Counted from the first letter of the stretch, positions 51,833 through 63,313 are shown. The stretch is DNA of 64,000 bases from CAVPDA01 sp963702495 (GCA_963702495.1 CAVPDA010000004.1:248001-312000), one strand, 5' to 3'. Made by a program: numbers and translations. The notes: generated from the sequence alone by a model not told the origin.

Positions 51833-53143
51833 ATGGACAGGGACTTCGATTACAGCAGTTCAGGTTATCACGCCGGAAACGATCCGCGGCACGTCAGCCA
51901 CCTGACGAAGGTCACCTTCGCGCTGGTACTGGCCGGAGGCCGCGGCAGCCGGCTGAAGCAGCTCACCGACTGGCGCGCCAAACCGGCGGTACCGTTCGGC
52001 GGCAAGTTCCGCATCATCGACTTCACGCTTTCCAACTGCGTCAATTCCGGCATCCGGCGCATCGGTGTCGCCACCCAGTACAAGGCGCACAGCCTGATCC
52101 AGCACCTGCAGCGCGGCTGGAGCTTCCTCGACGGCCGCTTCCAGGAGTTCATCGAGCTGCTGCCGGCGCAGCAGCAGATCGAGGAGGCCTGGTACCAGGG
52201 CACGGCCGACGCCGTGTTCCAGAACCTCGACGTGATTCGCCGCAACCGGCCGGAGTTCGTGCTGATCCTTTCCGGCGACCACATCTACAAGATGGATTAC
52301 GGGCGCATGCTTGCCGCGCACGTCGCCAAGCAGGCCGATCTCACCGTCGCCAGCCTCGACGTGCCGACGGAGGAGGCGCGCGCCTTCGGGGTGATCGATG
52401 TGGATGAGAACTCGAGGGTGCATAGCTTCCTCGAAAAGCCGGAGTCGCCGCCCCATATTCCCGGCAAGCCGGGGCGCACCCTGGCAAGCATGGGCATCTA
52501 CGTGTTCAACGCCGAGTTCCTCTACGAGCAGTTGATCCGCGACACGGACGACCCGCGCTCGTCGCACGATTTCGGCAAGGACGTCATTCCCCACATCATG
52601 TCGCGCTACCGCGTTTTCGCCCATCCCTTCGCCGACAGCTGTGTCGGCATCACCAGCGGCTGCAGCTACTGGCGCGACGTCGGAACCATCGACGCCTACT
52701 GGGAAGCCAACATGGAGCTCACCAAGGTCTCGCCCGAACTGAACATGTACGACACCGACTGGCCGATCTGGACCCACCAGGAGCAGCTGCCGCCGGCGAA
52801 GTTCGTGTTCGACGACGAGAACCGGCGCGGCATGGCGGTGGATTCCATGGTCTCGGGGGGCGACATCATTTCGGGCGCGCTGGTGCGGCGTTCGCTGCTG
52901 TTCTCCAACGTCCGTGTGAACAGCTACTCCGTGGTCGAGGACTCGGTCATCCTGCCCGACGTGGACATCGGCCGCCGCGCGGTGCTGAAGAAGGTCGTGA
53001 TCGACAAGCGCTGCCGCATCCCGGAAGGAATGGTTGCGGGAGTCAACCCCGCGGAGGATCGACGCCGCTTCTACGTCACCGAAGGCGGAGTCACCCTGAT
53101 CACGCCAGAAATGCTCGGCCAGCGCGTACACCAGGTGCGCTGA
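51833..53143 (+). CDS. glgC: Glucose-1-phosphate adenylyltransferase
   Basis: Makes ADP-glucose, the committed step of bacterial glycogen synthesis. It has 436 residues from the ATG at 51833, which has GGGGGA upstream; a longer frame to 51761 would overlap the glgB start. Landmarks: FALVLAGGRGSRLKQLTDWR, the substrate-binding KPAVPFGGKFRIIDF, WYQGTADAVFQNL, LSGDHIYKMDYG, FLEKPESPP and the C-terminal left-handed beta-helix (DSVILPDVDIGRRAVLKKVV). Likely allosterically controlled by glycolytic intermediates, but the effector cannot be named from sequence. Confidence 0.96.
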   Translation: MDRDFDYSSSGYHAGNDPRHVSHLTKVTFALVLAGGRGSRLKQLTDWRAKPAVPFGGKFRIIDFTLSNCVNSGIRRIGVATQYKAHSLIQHLQRGWSFLDGRFQEFIELLPAQQQIEEAWYQGTADAVFQNLDVIRRNRPEFVLILSGDHIYKMDYGRMLAAHVAKQADLTVASLDVPTEEARAFGVIDVDENSRVHSFLEKPESPPHIPGKPGRTLASMGIYVFNAEFLYEQLIRDTDDPRSSHDFGKDVIPHIMSRYRVFAHPFADSCVGITSGCSYWRDVGTIDAYWEANMELTKVSPELNMYDTDWPIWTHQEQLPPAKFVFDDENRRGMAVDSMVSGGDIISGALVRRSLLFSNVRVNSYSVVEDSVILPDVDIGRRAVLKKVVIDKRCRIPEGMVAGVNPAEDRRRFYVTEGGVTLITPEMLGQRVHQVR

Positions 53144-53163
53144 GCACGGCCCCAGTACCACGT

Positions 53164-54870
53164 ATGGCTGCCGACTCCAAGCTCGACCTGGTGTTCATGT
53201 GGCACATGCACCAGCCGGACTATCGCGACCACGCCACCCATGCCGGCTCCGGAGAGTACATCCTGCCGTGGGTCTATCTGCACGCCATCAAGGACTATGC
53301 CGACATGGTGGCGCATCTGGAGCGCCACCCGCGCATGCGGGCGGTCGTCAACTTCGTCCCGGTGCTGGTGGAGCAGATCGAGGACTACGTCGAACAGTTC
53401 GAGGCCGGCACCATCCGCGATCCGCTGCTCGCGCTGCTGGCCAAGCCCGACTACGGTGCCCTGACCCGGGACGAGCGCAAGCTCATTCTCGACGCCTGCT
53501 TTCGCAGCAACCACCACAACATGCTGCAGCCGTTTCCGCACTACAAGCGGCTGTACGATCTGTTCAAGAGCGTGGAGAACCAGGGCGACGCCGCGCTCGC
53601 CTATCTCTCCGGCGCATTCTTCTCGGACCTCATCACCTGGTACCACGTGGTGTGGTTCGGCGAGTCCGAGCGCCGCCGTCAGCCGCTGCTGGCGCAGATG
53701 CTGTCGAAGGGCGAGGGCTTCGGCCATTCCGAGCGGATGCGGCTGTACCTCCTGATCGGCGAACTGCTGAAAAACCTGCTGCCGCGCTATCGGGCGCTGG
53801 CCGCCGCGGGCCGCATCGAGCTGTCGGCCACGCCCTACTCGCATCCCCTGGCTCCGCTGCTGATCGATCTGAAGAGCGCGCGCGATGCGGTACCCGACAT
53901 GCCGCTGCCCGAATCCGCGTGCTACCCCGGCGGCCGCACGCGGGCGGCGGCACAGATCGAGCGCGGCCTGGCATTCCACGCCCGGACCTTCGGTGCGCGT
54001 CCCCTCGGCGTGTGGCCGGCGGAGGGCGCCGTATCCACGCCATTGATTCAGTTGCTGGCGGCCGAAGGCGTGCGCTGGGCGGCCAGCAGCGAGGGCGTGC
54101 TGGCCAACAGCCTGAAGCGCGATGGCGCTCTGCCGCCGCGCCCGCAGTATCTTTATCGACCCTACCGGCTCGACTCGACGGCCGGCCTGACCCTGTTCTT
54201 CCGTGACGAGAGACTGTCCGACCTGATCGGCTTCGAGTATGCCAAGTGGCATGGCCGCGACGCCGCCGGCCACTTCGTCGCCCAGCTCGACGCCATCCGC
54301 CGCGAGGCGCCGCCGGGCGAGACGCCGCTGGTGTGCGTCATCCTCGACGGCGAGAACGCCTGGGAGTACTACCCGTACAACGGCTACTATTTCTTCGAGG
54401 ATCTCTATACCGCGTTGGCGGCGGCCGCTTCGATCCGCACCACGACCTTCGCCGAGCGGCTGGCGGACGACGCCGCGCGGTACGGCCGCTTGTCCGGCCT
54501 GGTCGCGGGCAGCTGGGTCTACGGCACCTTGTCCACCTGGATCGGCGATGCCGACAAGAACCGCGCCTGGGATCTGCTGTGCGCGGCCAAGCAGAGCTAC
54601 GACCTGGTCATGGCCAGCGGCCGGCTGCGCGGTGAAGAACTCCGCGCGGCGGAGGACCAGTTGGCGGTGTGCGAGAGCTCGGACTGGTTCTGGTGGTTCG
54701 GCGGCTACAATCCCCAGCATGTGGTGGCGAGTTTCGACAGCCTGTATCGACTGAATCTGCGGCGACTGTACGAGCTGCTCGGCCTGCCGCCCCCGGCCGC
54801 GCTCGCCGATCCCATCAGCCATGGCAGCGGCGCGCCGGAGTCGGGCGGCACGATGCGGCGGGCCTCCTGA
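53164..54870 (+). CDS. GH57 family glycoside hydrolase (alpha-glucan acting)
   Basis: A 568-residue GH57 protein lacking a signal peptide. The N-terminus begins with the family's LVFMWHMHQPDYRD. The nucleophile is Glu287 in LGVWPAEGAVSTP and the acid/base is Asp395 in CVILDGENAWEYYPYNG. The all-helical GH57 C-terminal bundle follows (SDWFWWFGGYNPQHVVASFD). GH57 covers alpha-amylase, amylopullulanase, branching and glucanotransferase activities. The sequence resembles the uncharacterised amylopullulanase-like group; a debranching role is possible, as no glgX was seen. Encoded 20 nt after glgC, with no terminator between them. Confidence 0.9.
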   Translation: MAADSKLDLVFMWHMHQPDYRDHATHAGSGEYILPWVYLHAIKDYADMVAHLERHPRMRAVVNFVPVLVEQIEDYVEQFEAGTIRDPLLALLAKPDYGALTRDERKLILDACFRSNHHNMLQPFPHYKRLYDLFKSVENQGDAALAYLSGAFFSDLITWYHVVWFGESERRRQPLLAQMLSKGEGFGHSERMRLYLLIGELLKNLLPRYRALAAAGRIELSATPYSHPLAPLLIDLKSARDAVPDMPLPESACYPGGRTRAAAQIERGLAFHARTFGARPLGVWPAEGAVSTPLIQLLAAEGVRWAASSEGVLANSLKRDGALPPRPQYLYRPYRLDSTAGLTLFFRDERLSDLIGFEYAKWHGRDAAGHFVAQLDAIRREAPPGETPLVCVILDGENAWEYYPYNGYYFFEDLYTALAAAASIRTTTFAERLADDAARYGRLSGLVAGSWVYGTLSTWIGDADKNRAWDLLCAAKQSYDLVMASGRLRGEELRAAEDQLAVCESSDWFWWFGGYNPQHVVASFDSLYRLNLRRLYELLGLPPPAALADPISHGSGAPESGGTMRRAS

Positions 54871-55004
54871 ATGGACCGTCCTCCCGGTCGCCGCCTGGCT
54901 GTCGCACCCCCGAAGCGTCCCGCAGAGCGAGCACGGGCGAGCGCGCCCGCCTCCTCGCGCCGCTGCCGCGCCGAACCTTTGCAGGCAATCCAACGACAAC
55001 AACC

Positions 55005-57032
55005 ATGACCCAGACCACCTCCCTACTGCTCGGCGTCCATGCCCACCAACCGGTGGGCAACTTCCCCCATGTCATCGACGAGGCGCACCAGCGCTGCTAC
55101 CGGCCGTTCCTGCAGACGCTGCACCGCTTTCCGGATTTCCGCTTCGCCGCCCATTTTTCGGGCTGGCTGCTGGATTACCTGATCGAGAAATTCCCCGAGG
55201 ACATGGCGCTGCTGCAGGAGATGGTGGTGCGGGGGCAGGTGGAACTGTTCAGTTCCGGCGACTGCGAGCCGGTGCTGGCAGCGATTCCCAGCCGCGACCG
55301 GCTCGGGCAACTGCGCACGGCGGCCGCCAAGATCGAGGACTATTTCGCCCACGCCCCGCAAGGCGCCTGGCTCACCGAGCGCGTCTGGGAGGCGACCGTG
55401 GTACCGGCCCTGGCCGACTCCGGTATCCGCTACGTAGTCGTGGACGACTATCACTTCCTGTGTACCGGCAGGGAGTCGTCCGAGCTCGACGGCTATTACA
55501 GCACCGAAGAGGACGGCCGCAGCCTGGACCTGTTCCCGATCTCCGAGGCACTGCGCTACCGCGTGCCGTTCTCGCCTGCGCCGGAGGTGGTCGGCTATGT
55601 CGAACGCCTCGCCGACGAAGGCCACAGCGCCGCCATCTACTTCGACGACATCGAGAAATTCGGCATCTGGCCCGAGACCTACGAATGGGTCTACGAGAAA
55701 GGCTGGCTGGAGCAGTTCGTCCGCGGCATGCTGCGCTCGAAAAAGATCCGCACCGAAACCTTCGAGCAATTCCATACGCGGTCCTCGACCCACGGCATCG
55801 TCTATCTGCCGACCACGTCCTACATCGAAATGAACCAGTGGACGCTGCCGGCGCCCGCCGCCGAGACCTTCGCCGGCCTCCTGCGCCAGGAGAAGGAAGC
55901 CGGGCGCTTCGAGCGGACCAAACCTTTCGTGCGCGGCGGCATCTGGCGCAACTTCTTCAGCCGCTATGCGGAATCGAACTGGATGCACAAGCGCATGCTG
56001 CAATTGTCCCAGCGCCTGGAGGAGCTGCCGGCACACCATCGCCAGCCGGAAATGCAGACGGCGCTGTACCGCTCCCAGGCCAACGACGCCTACTGGCACG
56101 GACTGTTCGGCGGCCTCTATCTGCCGCATCTGCGGCGCGCCATCTGGAACAACCTGCTCGAACTGGAGCAGGCGCTCGACGCGGCGGCGCCGCGCGGGCC
56201 GATCGCCCGCAGCGACATCGATCACGACGGCGCCGAAGAGGTGGCGCTGCACAATGGCCAGCTGCAGCTGATAGTGCGCTTGGACGGCAATGCAGCGCCC
56301 CACGAATTCGATTGCTACCCGCTGCGCCACAATTTCGGCGACACGCTGCGCCGCACGCGCGAGCAGTATCACAGCCGGCTGGCGGCGCAGCAGGAAACCC
56401 GTCACGAGGGAGGGGGCATCGCCTCCGCCCACGACCGGGTGCAGTTCAAGCACGAGATCACCGCCGCCGACGTCGAGATCGATGCGCGGCCGCGCGCGAT
56501 TTTCATCGACACCTGGTTCTCCGCGGAGGGGACACGAGACGAACTGACCAACTACGAACTGGCGCAGGCCGCGGCGCCGCTGCACCGCCTGAATTTCGTC
56601 GCCAGCCTCGGGGAGGGCCGCGTGCACAAGCACCTGGCGCTGGAAGGCAGCCAGTTGATAGCGGGTTGGCAGTGCCCCGGCGGCCAGCGCGCCGGGCGCT
56701 TCGGCACCCAGTTGAATCTCGCCATGCCGAGTTGCGACGGCTATGCCGGGCGCTACGTCCTGGAGGACGGATCGATACCCTGCGGCTTCGGCCAGCAGCT
56801 GGTGCTGGCCGGATTCCGCCATCTCCGGCTCGAGGACGACGTGCTCGGCGGCAGGCTGCTGCTCAGCGCCAGCCGGCCGGTCGCCCTGAATGCCGCGCCC
56901 TACTACACGGTGTCGCTGTCGGAGGCGGGCTTCGAGAAGATCATGCAGGGCGTATGCCTGAATCTTTCGTGGCCGGTGGACGGCCCCCCCAGCGACGTGG
57001 TCCTCACGCTGGAGGTGGTGCCGAACCGCTGA
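55005..57032 (+). CDS. GH57 4-alpha-glucanotransferase/alpha-amylase
   Basis: A 675-residue GH57 enzyme with the N-terminal barrel (LLLGVHAHQPVGNFPHVIDE), helical insertions and a C-terminal beta-sandwich (~390-675, DUF1925/DUF1926-type). The catalytic Glu is E125 in WLTERVWEA, and the Asp is D214 or D215 in IYFDDIEKFG, nearly the numbering of the Thermococcus litoralis 4-alpha-glucanotransferase (E123, D214). It would rearrange alpha-1,4 chains in the cytoplasm. ATG at 55005; the longer frame upstream overlaps the first GH57 gene. The stop overlaps the next start by one base. Confidence 0.92.
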   Translation: MTQTTSLLLGVHAHQPVGNFPHVIDEAHQRCYRPFLQTLHRFPDFRFAAHFSGWLLDYLIEKFPEDMALLQEMVVRGQVELFSSGDCEPVLAAIPSRDRLGQLRTAAAKIEDYFAHAPQGAWLTERVWEATVVPALADSGIRYVVVDDYHFLCTGRESSELDGYYSTEEDGRSLDLFPISEALRYRVPFSPAPEVVGYVERLADEGHSAAIYFDDIEKFGIWPETYEWVYEKGWLEQFVRGMLRSKKIRTETFEQFHTRSSTHGIVYLPTTSYIEMNQWTLPAPAAETFAGLLRQEKEAGRFERTKPFVRGGIWRNFFSRYAESNWMHKRMLQLSQRLEELPAHHRQPEMQTALYRSQANDAYWHGLFGGLYLPHLRRAIWNNLLELEQALDAAAPRGPIARSDIDHDGAEEVALHNGQLQLIVRLDGNAAPHEFDCYPLRHNFGDTLRRTREQYHSRLAAQQETRHEGGGIASAHDRVQFKHEITAADVEIDARPRAIFIDTWFSAEGTRDELTNYELAQAAAPLHRLNFVASLGEGRVHKHLALEGSQLIAGWQCPGGQRAGRFGTQLNLAMPSCDGYAGRYVLEDGSIPCGFGQQLVLAGFRHLRLEDDVLGGRLLLSASRPVALNAAPYYTVSLSEAGFEKIMQGVCLNLSWPVDGPPSDVVLTLEVVPNR

Positions 57033-57862
57033 TGCGTCTGCTGATGGGCGCAGCAGCCTTCGCCGGCGTGGCCTACCTGCTGGTCGCCGCGGCCCTGTTC
57101 GTGTTCCAGGCAAACCTCATCTACTTCCCCGGAATCGGGCGCGACGACCCGGCCACGCCGGCCCGACACGGCCTCGCCTTCGAGGACGTCGCGATCGCGA
57201 CGGCGGACGGCGAGACGCTCCACGCCTGGTACGTGGCGGCACCGGACGCCCGCGGCACGGCGCTGTTCTTCCACGGCAATGCCGGCAGCATTGCCCAGCG
57301 CATCGACTGGCTGCCCGTGTTCCGGCACCTGCAGATGAACGCCTTGCTGGTGGAGTACCGCGGCTACGGCAGCAGCAGCGGCACGCCGTCCGAGCAGGGC
57401 ATGTATCGCGATGCCGAGGCGGCGTTGGCCCACCTCACCGGCGCGCGCGGCGCGGCGGCGCAGGACGTGGTCCTGTTCGGCGAATCCCTCGGCGGCGCGG
57501 TGGCGGTGTGGCTGGCGGAGAAGTCGCGCCCGGGAGCGCTGGTGATGATGTCCACCTTCACCTCGGTGCCGGACCTCGCCGCCGAACTCTATCCGTTCCT
57601 GCCGGCGCGGCTGCTGGCACGCTTCGACTACGACGCCCTCGATCGCATCCGCCGCATCACCTGCCCGGTTCTCGTCGCCCACAGTCCGCAGGACGAGATC
57701 GTGCCCTATGCCCACGGCCGGCGCCTGTTCGAGGCCGCCCCGGAACCGAAGCAGTTCCTCGATCTCGGCGGCGGACACAACGACGGCTTCATCTACATGC
57801 GCCGCGAATGGGTGGACCAACTTGGTGCATTCCTGGACCGTCACCGGCGGCCCGCGCCGTGA
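57032..57862 (+). CDS. Membrane-anchored alpha/beta hydrolase (BEM46-like)
   Basis: A 276-residue serine hydrolase with an N-terminal membrane anchor (~5-28, MGAAAFAGVAYLLVAAALFV). The alpha/beta hydrolase core (~50-270) has the oxyanion HGNAG, the nucleophile Ser152 in LFGESLGGAVAVWL, the Asp in AHSPQDEIVPYAHG, and the His in GGGHNDGF. Related to the BEM46/YfhR family, whose substrates are unknown. It sits between the glucanotransferase and the aldolase gene with a one-base overlap (TGATG), so it is part of the operon, although no link to glycogen is known. Confidence 0.9.
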   Translation: MRLLMGAAAFAGVAYLLVAAALFVFQANLIYFPGIGRDDPATPARHGLAFEDVAIATADGETLHAWYVAAPDARGTALFFHGNAGSIAQRIDWLPVFRHLQMNALLVEYRGYGSSSGTPSEQGMYRDAEAALAHLTGARGAAAQDVVLFGESLGGAVAVWLAEKSRPGALVMMSTFTSVPDLAAELYPFLPARLLARFDYDALDRIRRITCPVLVAHSPQDEIVPYAHGRRLFEAAPEPKQFLDLGGGHNDGFIYMRREWVDQLGAFLDRHRRPAP

Positions 57863-57936
57863 TACATCGCACGGCGACGTTTTCGCGGGCGCAGACGGGT
57901 GATAACATTGGCCTGATACTCAGAGGAGGGAAATCC

Positions 57937-58989
<1,053 letters not shown>

Positions 58990-59086
58990 TTCCCCTTCCG
59001 GGTTCCGCGCTGCCGGCTTCGGCTCGAGGCCTTGGCCATGGCGGAACCCGGAACCTGCACGTCCGAACCGACAACGAAGAACAATC

Positions 59087-61639
59087 ATGCCCGGCACCGC
59101 TTATCAGCTTGAAGTTAACCCGCAACTGCCCCAGCGCCTGGCGCGGCTGGCTGACCTGTCCAACAACCTCTGGTACAGCTGGGACCGGCCGACGCGCTCG
59201 CTGTTCGCGCGCCTCCACCCCGGGCTGTGGCAATCGGTTGCCCACAGCCCGAAGGCGTTTCTCAAGCGCATCGACCAGCAGCGCCTGATCGACGCGGCGG
59301 ACGACCCGATCTTCCTCGGTACCTACAACCGGGTGCTGTCGGCCTACGACACCTACCACAACGAGCCGATGCGCCACAACGGCGCCGAACGGCTGCGCCA
59401 GTCCGACCTGGTGGCCTATTTCTGCGCCGAGTTCGGCTTCCACGAGAGCCTGCCGATCTATTCCGGCGGTCTCGGCATCCTGGCCGGCGACCACTGCAAG
59501 GCGGCGAGCGACATGCGTCTGCCCTTCATCGGCGTCGGCCTGCTCTATCGCCAGGGCTATTTCTCCCAGACCATCGATGCCGAGGGGCGGCAGCACGCGG
59601 TCCATAACGACGCCGACTTCGACGATCTGCCGATCACGCCCGTCACCGACGACGACGGCAGCGAAGTGCGCGTCACGGTGGAGATGCTCGGGCGCAATGT
59701 CACGGTCAAGGTCTGGCAGGCGCGCATCGGCCATGTCCTTCTCTATCTGCTGGACACGGACCTGGAGGAGAACACCGTCCACGACCGCGACATCGCCCAC
59801 CGTCTCTACGGCGGCGACCGCAGCACCCGCATCGAGCAGGAAATCATTCTCGGCGTCGGCGGCGTGCGCGCGCTGCGCGCCATGGGGCTCAAGCCCTCGG
59901 CCTGGCACATCAACGAAGGCCACGCCGCGTTCCTGATCCTGGAGCGCATGCGCGAACTGATCGGGCAGGGCCTGAATTTTACCGCGGCGCTGGAAGCGGT
60001 CGGCGGCAACACCGTATTCACCACCCACACCCCGGTGCCGGCGGGCCATGACCACTTCGCCGAGGAGATGATCCGGCGCTACTTCGACCACTGCTGCCAC
60101 GAAATGCGCATCCGCCCGGACGAGCTCATGGCGCTCGGCCGCACCGAGGGCAGCGGCGAGTTCAACATGACGGCGCTGGCGGTGCGCGGCTCCCGTTTCC
60201 AGAACGGCGTCTCGCGCATCCACGGCGGCGTGTCGGCGGAGATCCTGTCCCACCTGTGGCCCCAGATCGAGCCGGAGGACAACCCGGTGACCCACGTCAC
60301 CAACGGCGTGCATGCCCCGACCTTCCTCGCCCAGGACTGGCACGAGCTGTTCGACCGCTTCCTCGGGCCCGGCTGGAGTCAGCGCCTGACCGACCAGGGG
60401 TGCTGGGACGGCATCATGTCGGTGCCCGACCAGTTGTTCTGGAGCGTGCGCCAGTCGCTGAAAGCCCAGATGCTGCACCTGGTACGCCACCGCATCTCCG
60501 ATCAGCATTTCCGCAACCAGGGCTCCGAGGCTCACCTCGACCGCATGCTCAAGTTCGCCGATCCGGCCAACCCGAACGTGCTCACCTTCGGCTTCGCCCG
60601 CCGCTTCGCCACCTACAAGCGCGCCACCATGCTGTTCGAGAGCCTGGACTGGCTGCGGGAAATCGTCTCCGACCCGCAGCGCCCGGTGCTCTTCATCTTC
60701 GCCGGCAAGGCGCATCCGGCCGACCAGCCGGGACAGGACATGCTGCGCCGCGTATCGGAAGTGGCGCGCATGCCGGAATTCGAGGGCAAGATCCTGCTGG
60801 TGGAGGGCTACGACCTGCGCCTGGCACGGCGCCTGATCTCCGGCGTGGACGTCTGGCTCAACAATCCGGTGTACCCCCTGGAAGCTTCCGGCACTTCGGG
60901 CATGAAGGCCGCGTTCAACGGCGTCATCAACCTGTCCGTGCTGGACGGCTGGTGGGGCGAAGGCTACGACGGCAAGAACGGCTGGGCCATCAAACCCGCC
61001 TCCGACGCCCTCGACGACAACCGGCGCACGCAGGAGGAAGCCCGCACCCTGTACGAACTGCTCCAGGACAGTCTAATTCCCCTGTACTACAGCCTGGGGC
61101 CGATGGGCTTCTCGCCCGGCTGGGTGCAGATGGCCAAGCGCTCCATCGTCACGCTGCTGCCGCGCTTCAACACCGCCCGCATGCTGGGCGAGTACGTGAG
61201 CAAGTTCTATCTCCCCGCCACCCAGCAGTGGCGGCGCTTCAGCCAGGACAACTTCGCCGGGGCGCGCGAACTGGCGGCCTGGAAGGCGAAGGTGCGCGCC
61301 GCCTGGATCGAGGTCAGGATGAGCCGCCTCGACACGCCGACACGCCGCATCGGTTTCGGCGATTCCCTGCGTTTCGAGATCGCGGTGAACCTGAACGGTC
61401 TGTCGCCGGAAGACGTGACAGTGGAAATGCTGATCGGCCGGCCGGCACGCAACGGCCAGCCGAAAAACGCCAAGCGCATGGTCATGGAATACTCCGGGCG
61501 CACTGCCGGCAGCGATTACCTGTACGAACTGGACCTGACGCCGGAACTGTGCGGCAAGATCGAGTACCGGTTCCGCGTTTACCCCTCGCACGAATTGCTG
61601 ACCCACCCCTTCGAGATGGGGATGATGGTCTGGCTCTGA
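59087..61639 (+). CDS. glgP: Alpha-glucan (glycogen) phosphorylase, GT35
   Basis: Releases glucose 1-phosphate from alpha-1,4-glucans using phosphate and PLP. It has 850 residues, like the short archaeal/bacterial alpha-glucan phosphorylase subgroup rather than the ~815-residue E. coli GlgP type. Key parts: EFGFHESLPIYSGGLGILAG, WHINEGHAAFLILERMRELI, THTPVPAGHDHF, FARRFATYKRATMLFE, and the PLP-lysine loop EASGTSGMKAAFNGVINLSV. The C-terminal ~150 residues form an extra domain (SPEDVTVEMLIGRPARNG) seen in that subgroup. Encoded 97 nt after fbaB. Confidence 0.94.
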   Translation: MPGTAYQLEVNPQLPQRLARLADLSNNLWYSWDRPTRSLFARLHPGLWQSVAHSPKAFLKRIDQQRLIDAADDPIFLGTYNRVLSAYDTYHNEPMRHNGAERLRQSDLVAYFCAEFGFHESLPIYSGGLGILAGDHCKAASDMRLPFIGVGLLYRQGYFSQTIDAEGRQHAVHNDADFDDLPITPVTDDDGSEVRVTVEMLGRNVTVKVWQARIGHVLLYLLDTDLEENTVHDRDIAHRLYGGDRSTRIEQEIILGVGGVRALRAMGLKPSAWHINEGHAAFLILERMRELIGQGLNFTAALEAVGGNTVFTTHTPVPAGHDHFAEEMIRRYFDHCCHEMRIRPDELMALGRTEGSGEFNMTALAVRGSRFQNGVSRIHGGVSAEILSHLWPQIEPEDNPVTHVTNGVHAPTFLAQDWHELFDRFLGPGWSQRLTDQGCWDGIMSVPDQLFWSVRQSLKAQMLHLVRHRISDQHFRNQGSEAHLDRMLKFADPANPNVLTFGFARRFATYKRATMLFESLDWLREIVSDPQRPVLFIFAGKAHPADQPGQDMLRRVSEVARMPEFEGKILLVEGYDLRLARRLISGVDVWLNNPVYPLEASGTSGMKAAFNGVINLSVLDGWWGEGYDGKNGWAIKPASDALDDNRRTQEEARTLYELLQDSLIPLYYSLGPMGFSPGWVQMAKRSIVTLLPRFNTARMLGEYVSKFYLPATQQWRRFSQDNFAGARELAAWKAKVRAAWIEVRMSRLDTPTRRIGFGDSLRFEIAVNLNGLSPEDVTVEMLIGRPARNGQPKNAKRMVMEYSGRTAGSDYLYELDLTPELCGKIEYRFRVYPSHELLTHPFEMGMMVWL

Positions 61640-61807
61640 GCGGCAATCTCGCGGCCGGCGCAATCGCGCGCAGGCGGGCGGAAAGGGCCAACATCGCACG
61701 GTGAAAGGGTGACCGGCGCGGTGCCACGACTTTCACGCGCCACCTCATCAACGCCGGGACTGCGTGCCCGGCCGCGACGTCACCGACCATCAACTGCGAA
61801 GCCCACC

Positions 61808-63271
61808 ATGGCCCCTGCCTTGCGCGTCCTCTTTGCCACTTCCGAAATCGCCCCCTGGGCTAAGACCGGCGGTCTCGGCGACGTATCCGCCGCCCTCCCC
61901 CAGGCGCTGTTGCGACTGGGCGTGGACGTGCGCGTCGTGGTCCCCGGCTACAGTTCGCTCCTGGCCGCTTTCCCGGAGCGCACGTCGGTTGCCACCATCG
62001 TGCATCCGGCGGGGCTGCTGCCGTCGTCCACCCTGATCGAAACGCATACCGCGAGCGGCCTGCCGCTGCTGATGGTGCATTGCCCGGCGTTCTACGAGCG
62101 CCCCGGCGGGCCGTACCAGAATCCGGACGGCTTCGACTGGCCCGACAACTACCTGCGCTTCGGCCTGCTGTCCAAGGTGGCGGCCCTGCTGGGCAGCGAC
62201 GCCAGCCCCCTGCCCTGGCGGCCCCAGATCCTGCACTGCAACGACTGGCAGACGGGACTCGCCCCGGCCTACCAGCGCTACCGCCTGCCCTCGCCCGCGG
62301 CGAGCGTGATGACGATCCACAATCTGCTGTTCCAGGGCATGTTTCCGGCGGCCACCATGGCGCCGTTGGATCTCCCTCCCCACGCCTTCGTCATGAGCGG
62401 AGTCGAATTCCACGGCAATCTGTCCTTCCTCAAGGCCGGCCTTCAACTCGGCGACTGGATCACCACGGTGAGCCCGACCTATGCGCGGGAGATCCAGACG
62501 CCCGAATTCGGCTACGGCCTGGAAGGCCTGCTGGCACACCGGTCCGGCGAAATGGCCGGCATCCTGAACGGCATCGACGACGCCTGGGATCCGGCGAGCG
62601 ATCCGCATATCGCGGCGCAATACGATTTCGACCGCATCGAGCGCAAGGCGCAAAACAAGGCCGCGTTGCAGAATCGGCTGGGGCTCCGTGCCGATCCGAA
62701 CGCACCCCTGCTGGCGGTGGTGAGCCGTCTCACCTATCAGAAGGGGCTGGATCTGCTGGCAGCGGTCGGCGACAACATCGCGGCGCGCGGGGCGCAACTG
62801 GCGCTGCTCGGCGGCGGCGAGCACTGGATGCAGGACGCGTTCACCAGCCTGGCGCGGCGTTACCCGGGGCAATTTGCCGCCGTCATCGGCTACGACGAAC
62901 CCCTCGCTCACCAGATCGAAGCGGGCGGCGACATCTTCCTCATGCCGTCGCGCTTCGAGCCCTGCGGATTGAACCAGATGTACAGCCTGCGCTACGGCAC
63001 GCCGCCGCTGGTGCGCGCCACCGGCGGGCTGGCCGACACGGTTGTGGATGGAGCAAGGGCGGGCGCGGACGGAAACGCCAATGGCTTCGCGTTCGATGCC
63101 CCGGACGCCGCCGCCTTCCTCGCCGCCATCGATCGCGCGCTCGAAGCGTGGCGCGACAAGCCCAGGTGGCGCCAGCTTCAGGCGGCCGGCATGAGGACCG
63201 ACTTCAGCTGGGGACGTGCGGCGCAGGAATATGTCGCCGTCTATCGCAAACTGATCGCCGAGCCGGTGTAG
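61808..63271 (+). CDS. glgA: Glycogen synthase
   Basis: GT5 ADP-glucose-dependent synthase of 487 residues. The start MAPALRVLFATSEIAPWAKT shows the KTGGLGDV substrate loop at residues ~20-27. Also present are HCNDWQTGLAPAYQR, VMTIHNLLFQGMFP, and GILNGIDDAWDPASD. The C-terminal GT-B motif has LMPSRFEPCGLNQMYSLRYG with the conserved Glu. An upstream in-frame start at 61709 would add a poorly conserved leader and is rejected. It ends the rightward glg block, 42 nt before the convergent pepA end. Confidence 0.96.
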   Translation: MAPALRVLFATSEIAPWAKTGGLGDVSAALPQALLRLGVDVRVVVPGYSSLLAAFPERTSVATIVHPAGLLPSSTLIETHTASGLPLLMVHCPAFYERPGGPYQNPDGFDWPDNYLRFGLLSKVAALLGSDASPLPWRPQILHCNDWQTGLAPAYQRYRLPSPAASVMTIHNLLFQGMFPAATMAPLDLPPHAFVMSGVEFHGNLSFLKAGLQLGDWITTVSPTYAREIQTPEFGYGLEGLLAHRSGEMAGILNGIDDAWDPASDPHIAAQYDFDRIERKAQNKAALQNRLGLRADPNAPLLAVVSRLTYQKGLDLLAAVGDNIAARGAQLALLGGGEHWMQDAFTSLARRYPGQFAAVIGYDEPLAHQIEAGGDIFLMPSRFEPCGLNQMYSLRYGTPPLVRATGGLADTVVDGARAGADGNANGFAFDAPDAAAFLAAIDRALEAWRDKPRWRQLQAAGMRTDFSWGRAAQEYVAVYRKLIAEPV

Positions 63272-63313
63272 GCAGGTCCGGCGCGCCCGACGGGTATCCG
63301 GTCGTTCGACCCG

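Noticed and set aside
53071..55002. Long minus-strand ORF opposite the first GH57 gene
   Set aside because: Antisense shadow; the plus strand has conserved GH57 catalytic motifs.
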